A program made the position numbers and the translations under genes. This document shows positions 52,947 to 62,287 of a stretch of 64,000 bases of DNA, piece after piece. The number at the start of each line of letters is the position of its first letter. The first letter of the stretch is position 1. The DNA comes from JABAAE01 sp905480545 (GTDB taxonomy: Bacteria; Planctomycetota; Planctomycetia; Pirellulales; Pirellulaceae): contig CALSOR010000004.1 of NCBI GenBank assembly GCA_943788025.1, positions 558,001 to 622,000 on the forward strand, read 5' to 3'. Below the pieces are notes generated by a model. It saw only the letters and a list, made by a program, of their open reading frames with translations, was not told where the DNA came from and did no database searches.

Positions 52947-54557
52947 TCAATCAGTTGAATCGACTTCGGCAGGCAACTCGAATATGGGGCCTGCCATTTT
53001 TGTTTCTTGAGATGCTTGCTCTGCGTAAAGCTCAAAGTTCGTTCTGAAAAGCTGCACAAGTTTTTGGGCGACATGTTGATAATTCTCGCTATTCGCCCAT
53101 GTCTTTTGTGGATTCAAGATTTCGGAAGGGCAGCCAGGACAAACACTGGGCATCGACAATCCAAAAAACGGGTCCACTACATATTGAGCGTCATTCAAAT
53201 CGCCGTTGTGAATCGCATCAATGATTGCGCGCGTGTATGAAAGCTTGATTCGCGAACCGGCACCATACTCACCACCAGTCCAACCCGTGTTGACCAACCA
53301 AGCGTTGGCATTGAACTTCTTCATCTTCTCAGCAAGCATTTCAGCGTATTTGGTCGGGTGCCAAACAAGAAAAGCCGCACCATAACAGGCGGAAAAAGTG
53401 GCTTGGGGCTCAACGATTCCTTGTTCGGTGCCGGCAATCTTGGCCGTGTAACCGCTAATGAACTGATACATGGCCTGAGCCGGCGTCAATTTGCTAACCG
53501 GCGGCAGCACACCAAATGCATCACAAGTCAAGAAAATAATATTCTTGGGCTGGCCACCGACGCAGGGAATTTTTGCGTTGTCGATAAATTCGATTGGATA
53601 CGATACCCGAGTGTTTTGAGTAGAACTTCCATCCGTAAAATCGACCTCGCGTGATGCAGCATCTTGTACAGTATTCTCGAGCACCGCACCAAACCGGATC
53701 GCCGAGAAAATCTCCGGTTCCTTTTCGGGTGACAAATCGATGCACTTCGCATAACAACCACCTTCGATATTAAAAACGCCTTGGTCGGTCCAGCAATGCT
53801 CATCATCCCCAATCAAGTGACGATTCGGATCGGCAGATAGAGTCGTCTTGCCCGTGCCTGATAGTCCAAAAAACAGCGATACGTCACCATTGTCACCTTC
53901 GTTACACGAACAGTGCATCGACAAAACACCACGTTTGGGCATTAAGTAATTCATGATCGTGAACGCACCTTTTTTCATCTCTCCCGCATACTGGGTTCCC
54001 AATATCACCATCTCTCGAGACTCGAAACTTAGAGCAACGCAGGTCTCAGATGTCACGCCGTTCACCGACGGATCGGCTGAATCGCGGCCGGCGTTGTAGA
54101 TCACATAGTCGGGCGTTCCGAATACTGCCAATTCTTTTTTTGTTGGTCGAATCAGCATGTTATGCATAAAGAGTGCGTGATAAGGTCGCTCGCATATAAT
54201 CCGAACCTTGATTCGATAGTCAGGATGCCAGCCAGCAAATCCGTCAATCACGTACAACCGTGTGCTTTTTTCAAGATAAGCGATGGCCTGAGCACGCACC
54301 TTATCGAATGACTCCTCGGAGATCGGTCGATTGACATCGCCCCACCAGACATCCGCTTTTGAGGATTCACTCTCGACGACTCGTTTGTCCTTGGGACTCC
54401 GTCCCGTCTTTTCCCCGGAACTGGTCGCTAGAGCACCAAAACTGGTAAGCTGCCCATCACCCAAACTGATAGCATGCTCGTAAAGCATTGCTGGCGAAGG
54501 ATTTCGGTAGACACTACCAGCGAAATTATTGACTGAGATTGCGGTGAGTTGGCTCAT
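52947..54557 (-). CDS. pckA: phosphoenolpyruvate carboxykinase (ATP)
   Basis: A 536-residue ATP-type PEP carboxykinase, which converts oxaloacetate to phosphoenolpyruvate for gluconeogenesis. The ATP-binding P-loop is FFGLSGTGKTTLSAD, metal and substrate sites are in HCWTDQGVFNIEGG and KIPCVGGQPKNIIF, and MNYLMPKRGVLSMHCS is also characteristic. The frame opens at 54632, but MSQLTAIS at 54557 gives the usual start. It is divergent from the gene at 54863, and the gap 54558-54862 (305 bp) has no gene and no strong promoter pattern that I can see. Confidence 0.95.
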   Translation of the reverse strand: MSQLTAISVNNFAGSVYRNPSPAMLYEHAISLGDGQLTSFGALATSSGEKTGRSPKDKRVVESESSKADVWWGDVNRPISEESFDKVRAQAIAYLEKSTRLYVIDGFAGWHPDYRIKVRIICERPYHALFMHNMLIRPTKKELAVFGTPDYVIYNAGRDSADPSVNGVTSETCVALSFESREMVILGTQYAGEMKKGAFTIMNYLMPKRGVLSMHCSCNEGDNGDVSLFFGLSGTGKTTLSADPNRHLIGDDEHCWTDQGVFNIEGGCYAKCIDLSPEKEPEIFSAIRFGAVLENTVQDAASREVDFTDGSSTQNTRVSYPIEFIDNAKIPCVGGQPKNIIFLTCDAFGVLPPVSKLTPAQAMYQFISGYTAKIAGTEQGIVEPQATFSACYGAAFLVWHPTKYAEMLAEKMKKFNANAWLVNTGWTGGEYGAGSRIKLSYTRAIIDAIHNGDLNDAQYVVDPFFGLSMPSVCPGCPSEILNPQKTWANSENYQHVAQKLVQLFRTNFELYAEQASQETKMAGPIFELPAEVDSTD

Positions 54558-54862
54558 TCTGTTTGACCCAGATGAAGTTTTTGTTTTATTTGCGAAAAAA
54601 GAATTCTGGCGGGCTTTTAAATGCTTGAGCAATCGGCAATCAACCGTCCAAATTAAAACGACGGTTCGAGTTCAGAAGAGATTCTGGATTGCCATACCCA
54701 CTCTCGGAACTGACATTGTGTGATTGCTCAATCAAAAATAGGGTACTTGCTTCGACTGAGTCGTTTTTAGTGACAGCAATTACGGTCACGTGAAATACCT
54801 GACTGCACAAACAAATCTTGAAAACGTAAGCCTAAAACTGCAACAGAAATTGGGCAAGTCTC

Positions 54863-55801
54863 ATGGATGGGAATCGATCTTTCAATTTAGGAAAAAGTCA
54901 TTTTTTCTTACTGGCATTTACCATCGCCGCTCTTTGCATTGAGTCTGACAATGATTCGTGTCATGCGCAAATCTTAGACGGCATCCGTTTAAGTTCACGC
55001 AGTCCTTCACCACCTTCTTCCGATCCCCCGAAAAGCCCAAAGCGGGATCGCGACCGTCACCATCATTATGACGACGATAAGGACTCGAATCTGATTGGCA
55101 GCATTATCGGCGCAGTTCTCTTTGGAAGTGACGATTCATCAAGCAACTCCTCCAGCAACTCCTCGGTTAGCATGGAGTTTCATGATTCTGATCATCAAAG
55201 TGATATTGATTACGGGATCTACGCAGAACCAACACCCGATTCAATCGCTGGTTTCAATCAGTTTCCATACGAAGACGGAAACGGAATCATTATCGATTCC
55301 AAAATCGGTCAACCTTCTCAACGCAAATTTGCATTCTGGTACGGAACCGACTTCGACGATATTGATACTTGGAACACTCAAATCCGCTTTGACAATTCAG
55401 ATTCAATTGGCTTTGATTTTCAATGGGCCCATTTACGTGAAAAACTGGTCGGACTGCCGTCCGACAGCTTGAATTTGATGGACTTCAACGTAACAACAAT
55501 GTGGATAAAGCGTGAGAATGTCGTCGTTCGCGCGGGTGGTGGCATCAATCTTTTAAGCGACAATTTTGGAACGGAAGTTGATTACAATCTAACCATGTCC
55601 GCGGAACTATTTCCGGTGAAACCGCTCGTTATGAATTTTGAAATTGACCATGGCGAACTGGGCTCAACCCACCAAACGCACTTGCTTTCGACCGTCGGCC
55701 TTAATTTGCGACAAGCTGAATTCATGACCGGCTATGAATTTAGAAAAATCGGCCGGACCGAACTCAAGCGCCCCATTCTGGGCATGCGGATTTGGTGGTA
55801 A
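54863..55801 (+). CDS. exported protein with Ser/Asp/His-rich linker and barrel-like C-terminus
   Basis: A 312-residue protein. A signal peptide (about residues 10-38, ending SCHAQ) is followed by a Ser/Pro/Asp/Lys-rich region with HHHYDDDKDSN and SSNSSSNSS, then about 180 residues of alternating strands (FAFWYGTDFDDI, NTQIRFDNSDSIGFDFQ, FNVTTMWIKRENVVVRAG, GINLLSD, YNLTMSAELFPV), ending GMRIWW, which resembles an outer-membrane barrel end. No family recognised. It lies between pckA and the second kinase gene. Confidence 0.7.
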   Translation: MDGNRSFNLGKSHFFLLAFTIAALCIESDNDSCHAQILDGIRLSSRSPSPPSSDPPKSPKRDRDRHHHYDDDKDSNLIGSIIGAVLFGSDDSSSNSSSNSSVSMEFHDSDHQSDIDYGIYAEPTPDSIAGFNQFPYEDGNGIIIDSKIGQPSQRKFAFWYGTDFDDIDTWNTQIRFDNSDSIGFDFQWAHLREKLVGLPSDSLNLMDFNVTTMWIKRENVVVRAGGGINLLSDNFGTEVDYNLTMSAELFPVKPLVMNFEIDHGELGSTHQTHLLSTVGLNLRQAEFMTGYEFRKIGRTELKRPILGMRIWW

Positions 55802-55985
55802 GCAAACTTTGCAGAAACGAAAGCCATTCCCAGTATGACAGTCGATGCTTAGAGGCAGATTCCTCTGACAGCCATTTGTTGAAAATTGAATTGATGCACT
55901 TTGGAATTCCAGAGCAATGCCTGCTACAGGTGTAAGTTATTTGATATGATGTCATTCTCGGTAACTATTGTTTGTAGGGGCAGTC

Positions 55986-58190
55986 ATGTACGTATCTTGC
56001 CCAGTCTGTGAAACTCGGATTGATTATGAAACGGTCGGGGCCAACGACAAATCGATCTTTTGTCCCAGCTGTAAATCAGATGTCAGCATTGAAGGCTTAA
56101 TCACCAGTCGGTTGGTCAGCAAATTCGATGACAGTCCAACTCGAACGATGACCATCGATTTATCGAATGACATCGCAATCAAGCCGGGTGGCTTCATCGG
56201 CAAGTTCGAGATTCTCGAAATTGTAGGCGAAGGTGGTTTTGGGAGCGTTTACAAAGCCCGTGATCATGAGCTTGATCGGATTGTTGCCTTAAAAGTACCG
56301 AAAGGTTCCGATGCATCGGAAATCAATGCAGAACTTTTCCTCCGTGAAGCCCAACTAGCCGCGAGCGTTCGCGATTCGAACATCGTTGCCGTTCATGAAA
56401 TTGGTAGAGATGGTGACACGAGCTTTATCTGCTCTGAATTTATTGACGGCGATACGCTCAAGGCGTGGACGAGAGAGAATCACCCGTCGATCATTGATTG
56501 CTGCAATTTGATCATTCGTATCGCAAAGTCACTTCAAAAGGCTCATGATGCAGAACTGATTCACCGTGATTTGAAACCCGCCAATATCCTGATGGATTCA
56601 GAGGGTACCCCCTACATCACAGACTTTGGTTTGGCCAAACGAATTGCCACCGATGAAATTGGAAATGTTCTTGCGAGCAAGACGGCAAGTGAGAACCGCA
56701 GGGAAATCGTTGGCACACCAGCATACATGTCGCCGGAGCAGGCCATTGGCGATCTATCGCTCATCAACAGGAGAACAGACTTATATAGCCTGGGCGTCAT
56801 CCTATACGAATTGGTTGTCGGCAAGCGTCCATTCAACGGATCATCCGCAACATTGATCCAAGACGTCATCTACCAGAACGCTGTTGAGCCAGCAAAGGCC
56901 AATGAAAATGTGCCCAAGGTATTGAGCGCAATCATCAAAAAAGCGATGTCAAAAAATCAGCATGAGCGTTTTGACTCTGCATCCGAATTCGCCGAAGAAC
57001 TGCAAAGATTTGTGGCGGGTAAACCGACGATTACTTCGCCGCTAACGGTGACGGAGAATATTCTATACCAAGCGTCGAAACATCGATTAATCGTTGCTGC
57101 AAGCGTCGTCGTCGTTTTGGCCGTCTGTATTACCGCAGTGATTTCACCGTTGGGGGCGGAGCAAAATGCTGCTGCCCCATTTGTGATTCCGCCGGCGAAA
57201 AAGATCCCGCTGGCGAGGGTCACGATTACCACCAAGCCAGCACGCGCAACGATTGCAGTCATTCCATTACACCCCGTTTACAGAACACCGATCTTGGATG
57301 AGATCATTCAGCCAAGCGAACAGACACCGGTCGTCGTCGATTTGCCAGCTGGAGACTTCATCGTTGAGGCCTACATTCCCGGTATGAAGGATGGCGGGGT
57401 TCACGAAGTGCGTCGTACGGTTGCGCCAGCTTTTGCGATGCGTGGCCAAACCACTCAATTTCGAACCATTGTTTTGAAGGAAATTGAAATGTCAAATATT
57501 TCTTCTGTAAGCGGTGGAGCCGTTGATGTTCCACAAACGACACCCGACGGTGTAAGTCCCTATGAGTATGAAACACGTGATATAACGCCATTTTATATCC
57601 AGCAAACAGAGGTTACTTGCAAACAATATTCTGACGTCATGGGTAAACTTCCTTCCTTACTCACTCAATCAAAAGACCCGATCGCAAACGCAGATTACCC
57701 CGTGACGCTCTTTGAATTAGAAGACGCATTGGAATTCGCTGAACGAATTGGAATGCGTTTAATGGAATTCGACGAATACTACTTTTTGGTAACTAACGGA
57801 TGCCGCATCGAGGCCGTAAAAGACGCAATTCGTGATGGAGTCAATTGCTGGGAAATCAATCCGGTCAAGTCATGTGATGTGGATTTAATCGATGGCAAAT
57901 TGGTCTCAAAAGAAATTTATGGCTTGTTTTCTAATGTAGCCGAAGCAACCGGTTCGACTCGGATTTCCGAACGCATTGTGGCTCAAGGCCTGCAGGCGTT
58001 GTTATCCAAGAGCAACATTGTTGCTGGCGCTCCCATGAAGTACTTTGACGGCAAAGGTGCGCCTCTAAGCACTCTTCATTTCGGCAAATTCAAGCAAGAG
58101 GACGTTTCTGGACGAAGCTTGTCCGATCCGTATATTGGCTTTCGATGCGTGAAAAGCCATTTCCCTCGTTTTATTAAACGGGACGAATGA
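55986..58190 (+). CDS. zinc-ribbon Ser/Thr protein kinase with PEGA-like and degenerate FGE/SUMF1-like domain
   Basis: A 734-residue membrane kinase. A zinc ribbon (CPVC 5-8, CPSC 26-29) precedes a complete Hanks-type kinase domain (VGEGGFGSVYK near residue 80, VALKVP, HRDLKPANILM near 192, DFGLAKR, GTPAYMSPEQA), a transmembrane helix (VAASVVVVLAVCITAVISPL, about 366-386), a PEGA-like segment (VTITTKPARATI) and a C-terminal 210 residues that match formylglycine-generating/SUMF1 folds: FYIQQTEVTCKQYSDVM, MRLMEFDEYYF, FSNVAEATG, GFRCVK. The FGE motif RLPTEAEW and NVWEWT positions are altered, so a binding role is more likely than catalysis. AGGGGC lies 4 bases before ATG 55986. Confidence 0.9.
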   Translation: MYVSCPVCETRIDYETVGANDKSIFCPSCKSDVSIEGLITSRLVSKFDDSPTRTMTIDLSNDIAIKPGGFIGKFEILEIVGEGGFGSVYKARDHELDRIVALKVPKGSDASEINAELFLREAQLAASVRDSNIVAVHEIGRDGDTSFICSEFIDGDTLKAWTRENHPSIIDCCNLIIRIAKSLQKAHDAELIHRDLKPANILMDSEGTPYITDFGLAKRIATDEIGNVLASKTASENRREIVGTPAYMSPEQAIGDLSLINRRTDLYSLGVILYELVVGKRPFNGSSATLIQDVIYQNAVEPAKANENVPKVLSAIIKKAMSKNQHERFDSASEFAEELQRFVAGKPTITSPLTVTENILYQASKHRLIVAASVVVVLAVCITAVISPLGAEQNAAAPFVIPPAKKIPLARVTITTKPARATIAVIPLHPVYRTPILDEIIQPSEQTPVVVDLPAGDFIVEAYIPGMKDGGVHEVRRTVAPAFAMRGQTTQFRTIVLKEIEMSNISSVSGGAVDVPQTTPDGVSPYEYETRDITPFYIQQTEVTCKQYSDVMGKLPSLLTQSKDPIANADYPVTLFELEDALEFAERIGMRLMEFDEYYFLVTNGCRIEAVKDAIRDGVNCWEINPVKSCDVDLIDGKLVSKEIYGLFSNVAEATGSTRISERIVAQGLQALLSKSNIVAGAPMKYFDGKGAPLSTLHFGKFKQEDVSGRSLSDPYIGFRCVKSHFPRFIKRDE

Positions 58191-58191
58191 G

Positions 58192-58215
58192 TTGGGGCTC
58201 TAAATCTTGCCCCAA
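58192..58215. terminator. hairpin between convergent genes
   Basis: TTGGGGC pairs with GCCCCAA (7 bp, 10-base loop) just after the kinase stop. No clear T run follows, so termination strength is uncertain. Confidence 0.5.
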
Positions 58216-58245
58216 TTCAATCGTGTTTGTCAAAAAGATTATGAA

Positions 58246-58842
58246 TCAGTTTGGCGAATTGGTTGACGACGGCGCTTTTGTTGTGACCGTAAATTCGCGA
58301 CCGTCATAGGTCAGTTTGTTTCCGACAAGCGTGCCGGTCTTTGTGGTAGCAGTCGTAGGATCAACTTCGCTACCAAATAGTGCAGTGCACATCTTCTCAC
58401 TATCAGTTCCAGTGGTTTTTCTACCCTTGATTCGAATGCTGATTGTAAGGAAAACTTTGCCGCCAGCCTTAACAAGTTCCGTTGCCTCTGTTGACATATG
58501 GGTCGTTACCCCAGAGCCAAACGGAACGAATAAACGCGCTTTGGCGTCCGTGTATTTAGCTTGCGTTGCAGATTCCGAGGTACAATTGCAGCTGGTACCG
58601 TTCAGACAACCGGTAGTGATCTGAGATTCAAACTTCACGATTCCGTTGCCCATTTGGCTAGTGGCACAATTTTTCTTCTGGTAGTAATAATGACGCCCTT
58701 GAGAAAACAACAGATAGTCCGGGCACTCCATTGAAGAGCCACCGTTGCCACCACTATCGTTCGGATCGTCTATCTGTGCATGAACTTGAGTGGCCGCGAG
58801 ACCAATCGCCGCGAATAAAATGAAATTTGAACAAGCCTTCAT
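58246..58842 (-). CDS. small secreted Cys-containing protein, unknown
   Basis: A 198-residue protein. A signal peptide (MKACSNFILFAAIGLAATQVHA) is followed by a Gly/Ser-rich stretch and six Cys in the mature part: MECPDYL, NCATSQ, GCLNGTSCNC and MCTALF, which could form disulfides. No domain is recognised. ATG at 58842 has AGGAG 4 bases upstream; the longer frame to 58887 adds a non-signal tail. It is convergent with the kinase gene; no functional link is shown. Confidence 0.7.
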   Translation of the reverse strand: MKACSNFILFAAIGLAATQVHAQIDDPNDSGGNGGSSMECPDYLLFSQGRHYYYQKKNCATSQMGNGIVKFESQITTGCLNGTSCNCTSESATQAKYTDAKARLFVPFGSGVTTHMSTEATELVKAGGKVFLTISIRIKGRKTTGTDSEKMCTALFGSEVDPTTATTKTGTLVGNKLTYDGREFTVTTKAPSSTNSPN

Positions 58843-58965
58843 GATTCTCCTCTTTGTGTAGTAGTCCACTAACAGTGTTAGATTCAAGGGTCGATGTTAG
58901 TACCAAACAAGCGTGATTTGAACCATTTTTTTTCAGTTTTCCTCAATCATCGCGATTTCTCATCA

Positions 58966-60450
58966 TTACTTTGCTATTAGTCCGCACAACTCATTCACGC
59001 CACATCCCAGCAGTTGACTTTCATTGGAAAACAGTTGAAGAATTTTCTTGCCTTTTTCGCCATCGAACAAACCGGTTACCGCTCGTTCGAATTTAGCCTC
59101 CAAGACCGGCATTCCATCAGTGCGACGACGACGATGTCCGATCGGATACTCGATTTCGATTCGATCGGTTGCCGTCCCGTCTTTAAAGACAATCCGCAAC
59201 GCATTGGCGATAGAGCGTTTTTCCGGATCATGATAGTCCGCTGAATATTGCGGTTCTTCAACAACATTCATTTTTTCACGAAGCCTATCGATCATCGGAT
59301 TCCCTCGATGAAAGTCATCCTCGTAATTTTCGGCCACCAAATTGCCGGTGATTAGCGGAACAGCGACCATATATTGCAAACAATGATCACGGTCAGCAGG
59401 ATTCGCCAGTGGGCCGTGCTTGGAAATAATCCGAATTGCAGAATCATGCGTGGAAATTTCAATCGATTCAATTTCGCCAAGGCGATCTTTAACTATCGGA
59501 TGCAATTGAACCGCCGCCTCACAAGCCGTCTGCGAATGGAATTCAGCCGGAAAACTCAACTTGAAGAGAATATTCTCCATCACGTAACTTCCAAACTCAC
59601 GTTGAAATTTGAAAGTCCGATCTGATTCGTCTTTTAAAGACAGATCTTTATTCCAATGGCTGTAGGAAACATCATAAAAGCCCCACTGAGGCGCGGTCAG
59701 CACCCCCGGAATTCCCATTTCACCACGCATTGCAATGTCAGCAAGTTGCACGGCACGAGAAGTTGCATCGCCAGCCGCCCAAGATTTTCGTGAGCCGGCA
59801 TTGGGCGCATGTCGATAAGTCCGAAGTGCCGAGCCATCCACCCACGCATGGGATACAGCTGACATGATTTGGTCACGATTTCCCCCCATCATTCGAGATA
59901 CGACAGCGGTTGACGCAAGCCGTACCAGCAACACATGGTCAAGTCCGACACGATTAAAACTGTTCTCCAATGCTAAGACGCCCTGAATTTCATGAGCCTG
60001 AATCATCGCGATCAGCACATCGCGCACAACAAGCGGTTTCTCACCACGCGACACTTTGATTTGTGAAAGATGATCCGCAATCGCCAGGATCGCGCCCAGG
60101 TTATCACTAGGATGTCCCCATTCGGCCGCCAACCAAGTGTCATTGAAGTCCAACCAACGGACAATACAGCCGATATCCCATGCAGCTTTCACTGGATCAA
60201 GTCTGTACTCCGTTCCCGGAACGCGCACTCCAAACGGAACGGTTGTTCCGTCAACATACGGGCCGAGCATTTTTGTGCATTCCGGAAACTTGAGGGCCAT
60301 GAACCCGCACCCCAACGTATCGGTCAAACAGTAGCGTGCTGTTTCCATCGCCTCTGTTGAATCCGCTTCGTAGTTGAGAACGTAGTCGGTGATTTTTTGA
60401 ATAACGCCATCATATTCGGGGCGATGATTGAGGTCGAAGTTAGCGCTCAT
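58966..60450 (-). CDS. prpD: MmgE/PrpD family protein (2-methylcitrate dehydratase type)
   Basis: A 494-residue protein of the MmgE/PrpD family, whose characterised members dehydrate 2-methylcitrate in propionate catabolism. It shows the N-terminal YCLTDTLGCGFMAL, RWLDFNDTW, GHPSDNLGAILAIADHL, SHAWVDGSALRTYRHAPN and KSWAAGDATSRAVQLAD, and KLSFPAEFHSQTACEAAV. No prpB or prpC is adjacent, so the physiological role is uncertain. Start ATG at 60450. Confidence 0.85.
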   Translation of the reverse strand: MSANFDLNHRPEYDGVIQKITDYVLNYEADSTEAMETARYCLTDTLGCGFMALKFPECTKMLGPYVDGTTVPFGVRVPGTEYRLDPVKAAWDIGCIVRWLDFNDTWLAAEWGHPSDNLGAILAIADHLSQIKVSRGEKPLVVRDVLIAMIQAHEIQGVLALENSFNRVGLDHVLLVRLASTAVVSRMMGGNRDQIMSAVSHAWVDGSALRTYRHAPNAGSRKSWAAGDATSRAVQLADIAMRGEMGIPGVLTAPQWGFYDVSYSHWNKDLSLKDESDRTFKFQREFGSYVMENILFKLSFPAEFHSQTACEAAVQLHPIVKDRLGEIESIEISTHDSAIRIISKHGPLANPADRDHCLQYMVAVPLITGNLVAENYEDDFHRGNPMIDRLREKMNVVEEPQYSADYHDPEKRSIANALRIVFKDGTATDRIEIEYPIGHRRRRTDGMPVLEAKFERAVTGLFDGEKGKKILQLFSNESQLLGCGVNELCGLIAK

Positions 60451-60711
60451 GGTTGTTATTTTCTAGCGAAATACAGTTGTTTGCACGGGCAGCCGGAGAG
60501 AACCGAATGCGACGCAATTCGGACATGGAATCCGGGAGAATCGCCGACCGGCGATAGCAAATGACGTATTGTTGGCGGATGAGAGGGCGCACGCAAGTGT
60601 GATGGCGACCCTGCACCCTTTTTGTGCCATGTTGAAATCCGAGATTTATTGGGTGGGGAAAAGCGTATGCATGTTTCACCCCATGGCGACGCATTGATTA
60701 AAACTGACAGG

Positions 60712-62112
60712 TCAATCGATTACGGTTTCCTGCTTGCGAGGATCGGTTTTGGCAATGATCTTGCTCACCCCCGACTGATTGAAACCCTTGTATCCATCAT
60801 TGCGTTCCAAAATCTCCAAATGCGATCCCACGGCGCCGTTGACGCGAAATTTCTCGGCCTCGTCCTTGCTAATTGATTTTTGCGTAACAAGCGTTTCCAA
60901 ACGGTCTTCATCGACTTTCCAAATTTCGGCGTTCGTAAAACATTGCTTAAGGAACGCAAAATCAGTAAACGGATCCATGCTCAAAACGCCGTTATTTTCT
61001 AGTAAATTGCGGGCTGCAGAATAATCGAATTGGCACTCAAGATGATGCATTCCTGCTTCCAAAAAGGCTTCGCCATGGAGCGCACACCACAGGCCGACTG
61101 TCCCTAATTCATCACGAGACTCAAATCCTTCATGAGCAAAATCGCCCGCCAACTCTTCTTCGCTCATATCAACGTCCGCAAAAACGACGATGCCGCACCG
61201 TTCTTGCTCAAGCACCTGAGCTCCCCAACCCGCTTCCGCTCCAGCATAAAATCTCTCGCGACAATTGAATCCAAGTTTTTCCAAGATTGAAATCAAATCG
61301 GCGAATGATTCTCGGCTGGATCGATAAGTGTGGTGATCGTGATTTGCCCAACCTAGCCCCAACCGATCTTGCCGAGCTTTCTGAACTCGGGCAGCATGAT
61401 TTCGCGATTCCCAATAGATTCGCTCACATTGAAAAAACAGATCACAAGCGCGGTCAACTCCAATTCGTTCGATCGCGTCATCGATGGATTCGTTCGCGTT
61501 ATCGAATCCATCCCGATTCGATTTACAGTGACGATTTCGAAGTCGAAAACTCTCCTGGATTTGACAAATCTGCAGAGCATGATTCGCCTCGTCAATGCAG
61601 GTTTCCCAGCACTGAATTCCGTGTTTCTCAATCACCCAAAATTCAAAATCCTGATCCGCCGCAACCATCGCAATCCGTTTTGAGGCATTCGGAATCGATT
61701 TCATGTCAACCTGAATCTGATGCGTGGCAACAAAATCAACCACCGACTCGACCTTTAAACCGATTCGAGATTCGGATTGATCGGCGATTACAATCACCGG
61801 AAACAATCCGCCGGCATGCTTGTAAACCGTTCGATCGGTCCCTTTTTCAATTACGGCGAAACCGGCATCAATCAGCGAACCGATCGGCAGGAACTCCTCA
61901 GCCAGCTTTGTTGACAATTCGAAATGATCAATCCAATCAATCAACCGAGTTCCTGTCACCTGCTGTAATTGCCTACGTAAGCTCTGGAGGAATTCAATCT
62001 TTCCCACAAAAAGTTCAACAAGTTCTTTGACTATTTTGCCTGCAACCGGCTGGGGCTTCCAATTGAAGGAGTCAGCGGCCAAGCTACCTTTCGCGGTTTC
62101 GTTTCGGACCAT
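60712..62112 (-). CDS. uncharacterised two-lobe VOC-like protein
   Basis: A 466-residue soluble protein with no signal peptide. The C-terminal half contains HHTYRSSRESFADLISILEK, LGFNCRERFYAGAEAGWGAQVL and MHHLECQFD, which resemble the beta-alpha-beta units and metal ligands of the glyoxalase/VOC superfamily. The N-terminal half has IDWIDHFELST and an earlier DVHMK-type segment (HQIQVDMKSI) that may be the other half. I cannot name a substrate. It lies between prpD and cysK and is divergent from cysK. Confidence 0.6.
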   Translation of the reverse strand: MVRNETAKGSLAADSFNWKPQPVAGKIVKELVELFVGKIEFLQSLRRQLQQVTGTRLIDWIDHFELSTKLAEEFLPIGSLIDAGFAVIEKGTDRTVYKHAGGLFPVIVIADQSESRIGLKVESVVDFVATHQIQVDMKSIPNASKRIAMVAADQDFEFWVIEKHGIQCWETCIDEANHALQICQIQESFRLRNRHCKSNRDGFDNANESIDDAIERIGVDRACDLFFQCERIYWESRNHAARVQKARQDRLGLGWANHDHHTYRSSRESFADLISILEKLGFNCRERFYAGAEAGWGAQVLEQERCGIVVFADVDMSEEELAGDFAHEGFESRDELGTVGLWCALHGEAFLEAGMHHLECQFDYSAARNLLENNGVLSMDPFTDFAFLKQCFTNAEIWKVDEDRLETLVTQKSISKDEAEKFRVNGAVGSHLEILERNDGYKGFNQSGVSKIIAKTDPRKQETVID

Positions 62113-62206
62113 CGTTTCATCTACCTTTAATTGAATGCTTCAGGATTGTTCAGTATTTGCCATGAAACGCCGATCGAGCAAGCCACCCAATCGAAAATCA
62201 TCTGCG

Positions 62207-62236
62207 TTGACCCGCTTTTTCGAGCTTTGTTATACT
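62207..62236 (+). promoter_or_regulatory. sigma-70-type promoter of cysK
   Basis: TTGACC (62207-62212) and TATACT (62231-62236) with an 18-bp spacer. It is 52 bp before the cysK start; transcription would begin near 62243. Confidence 0.75.
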
Positions 62237-62287
62237 CTCGGGTACGTATTCGACGGCTCAACGAAATTAAATAAAAGGACCCAACGC

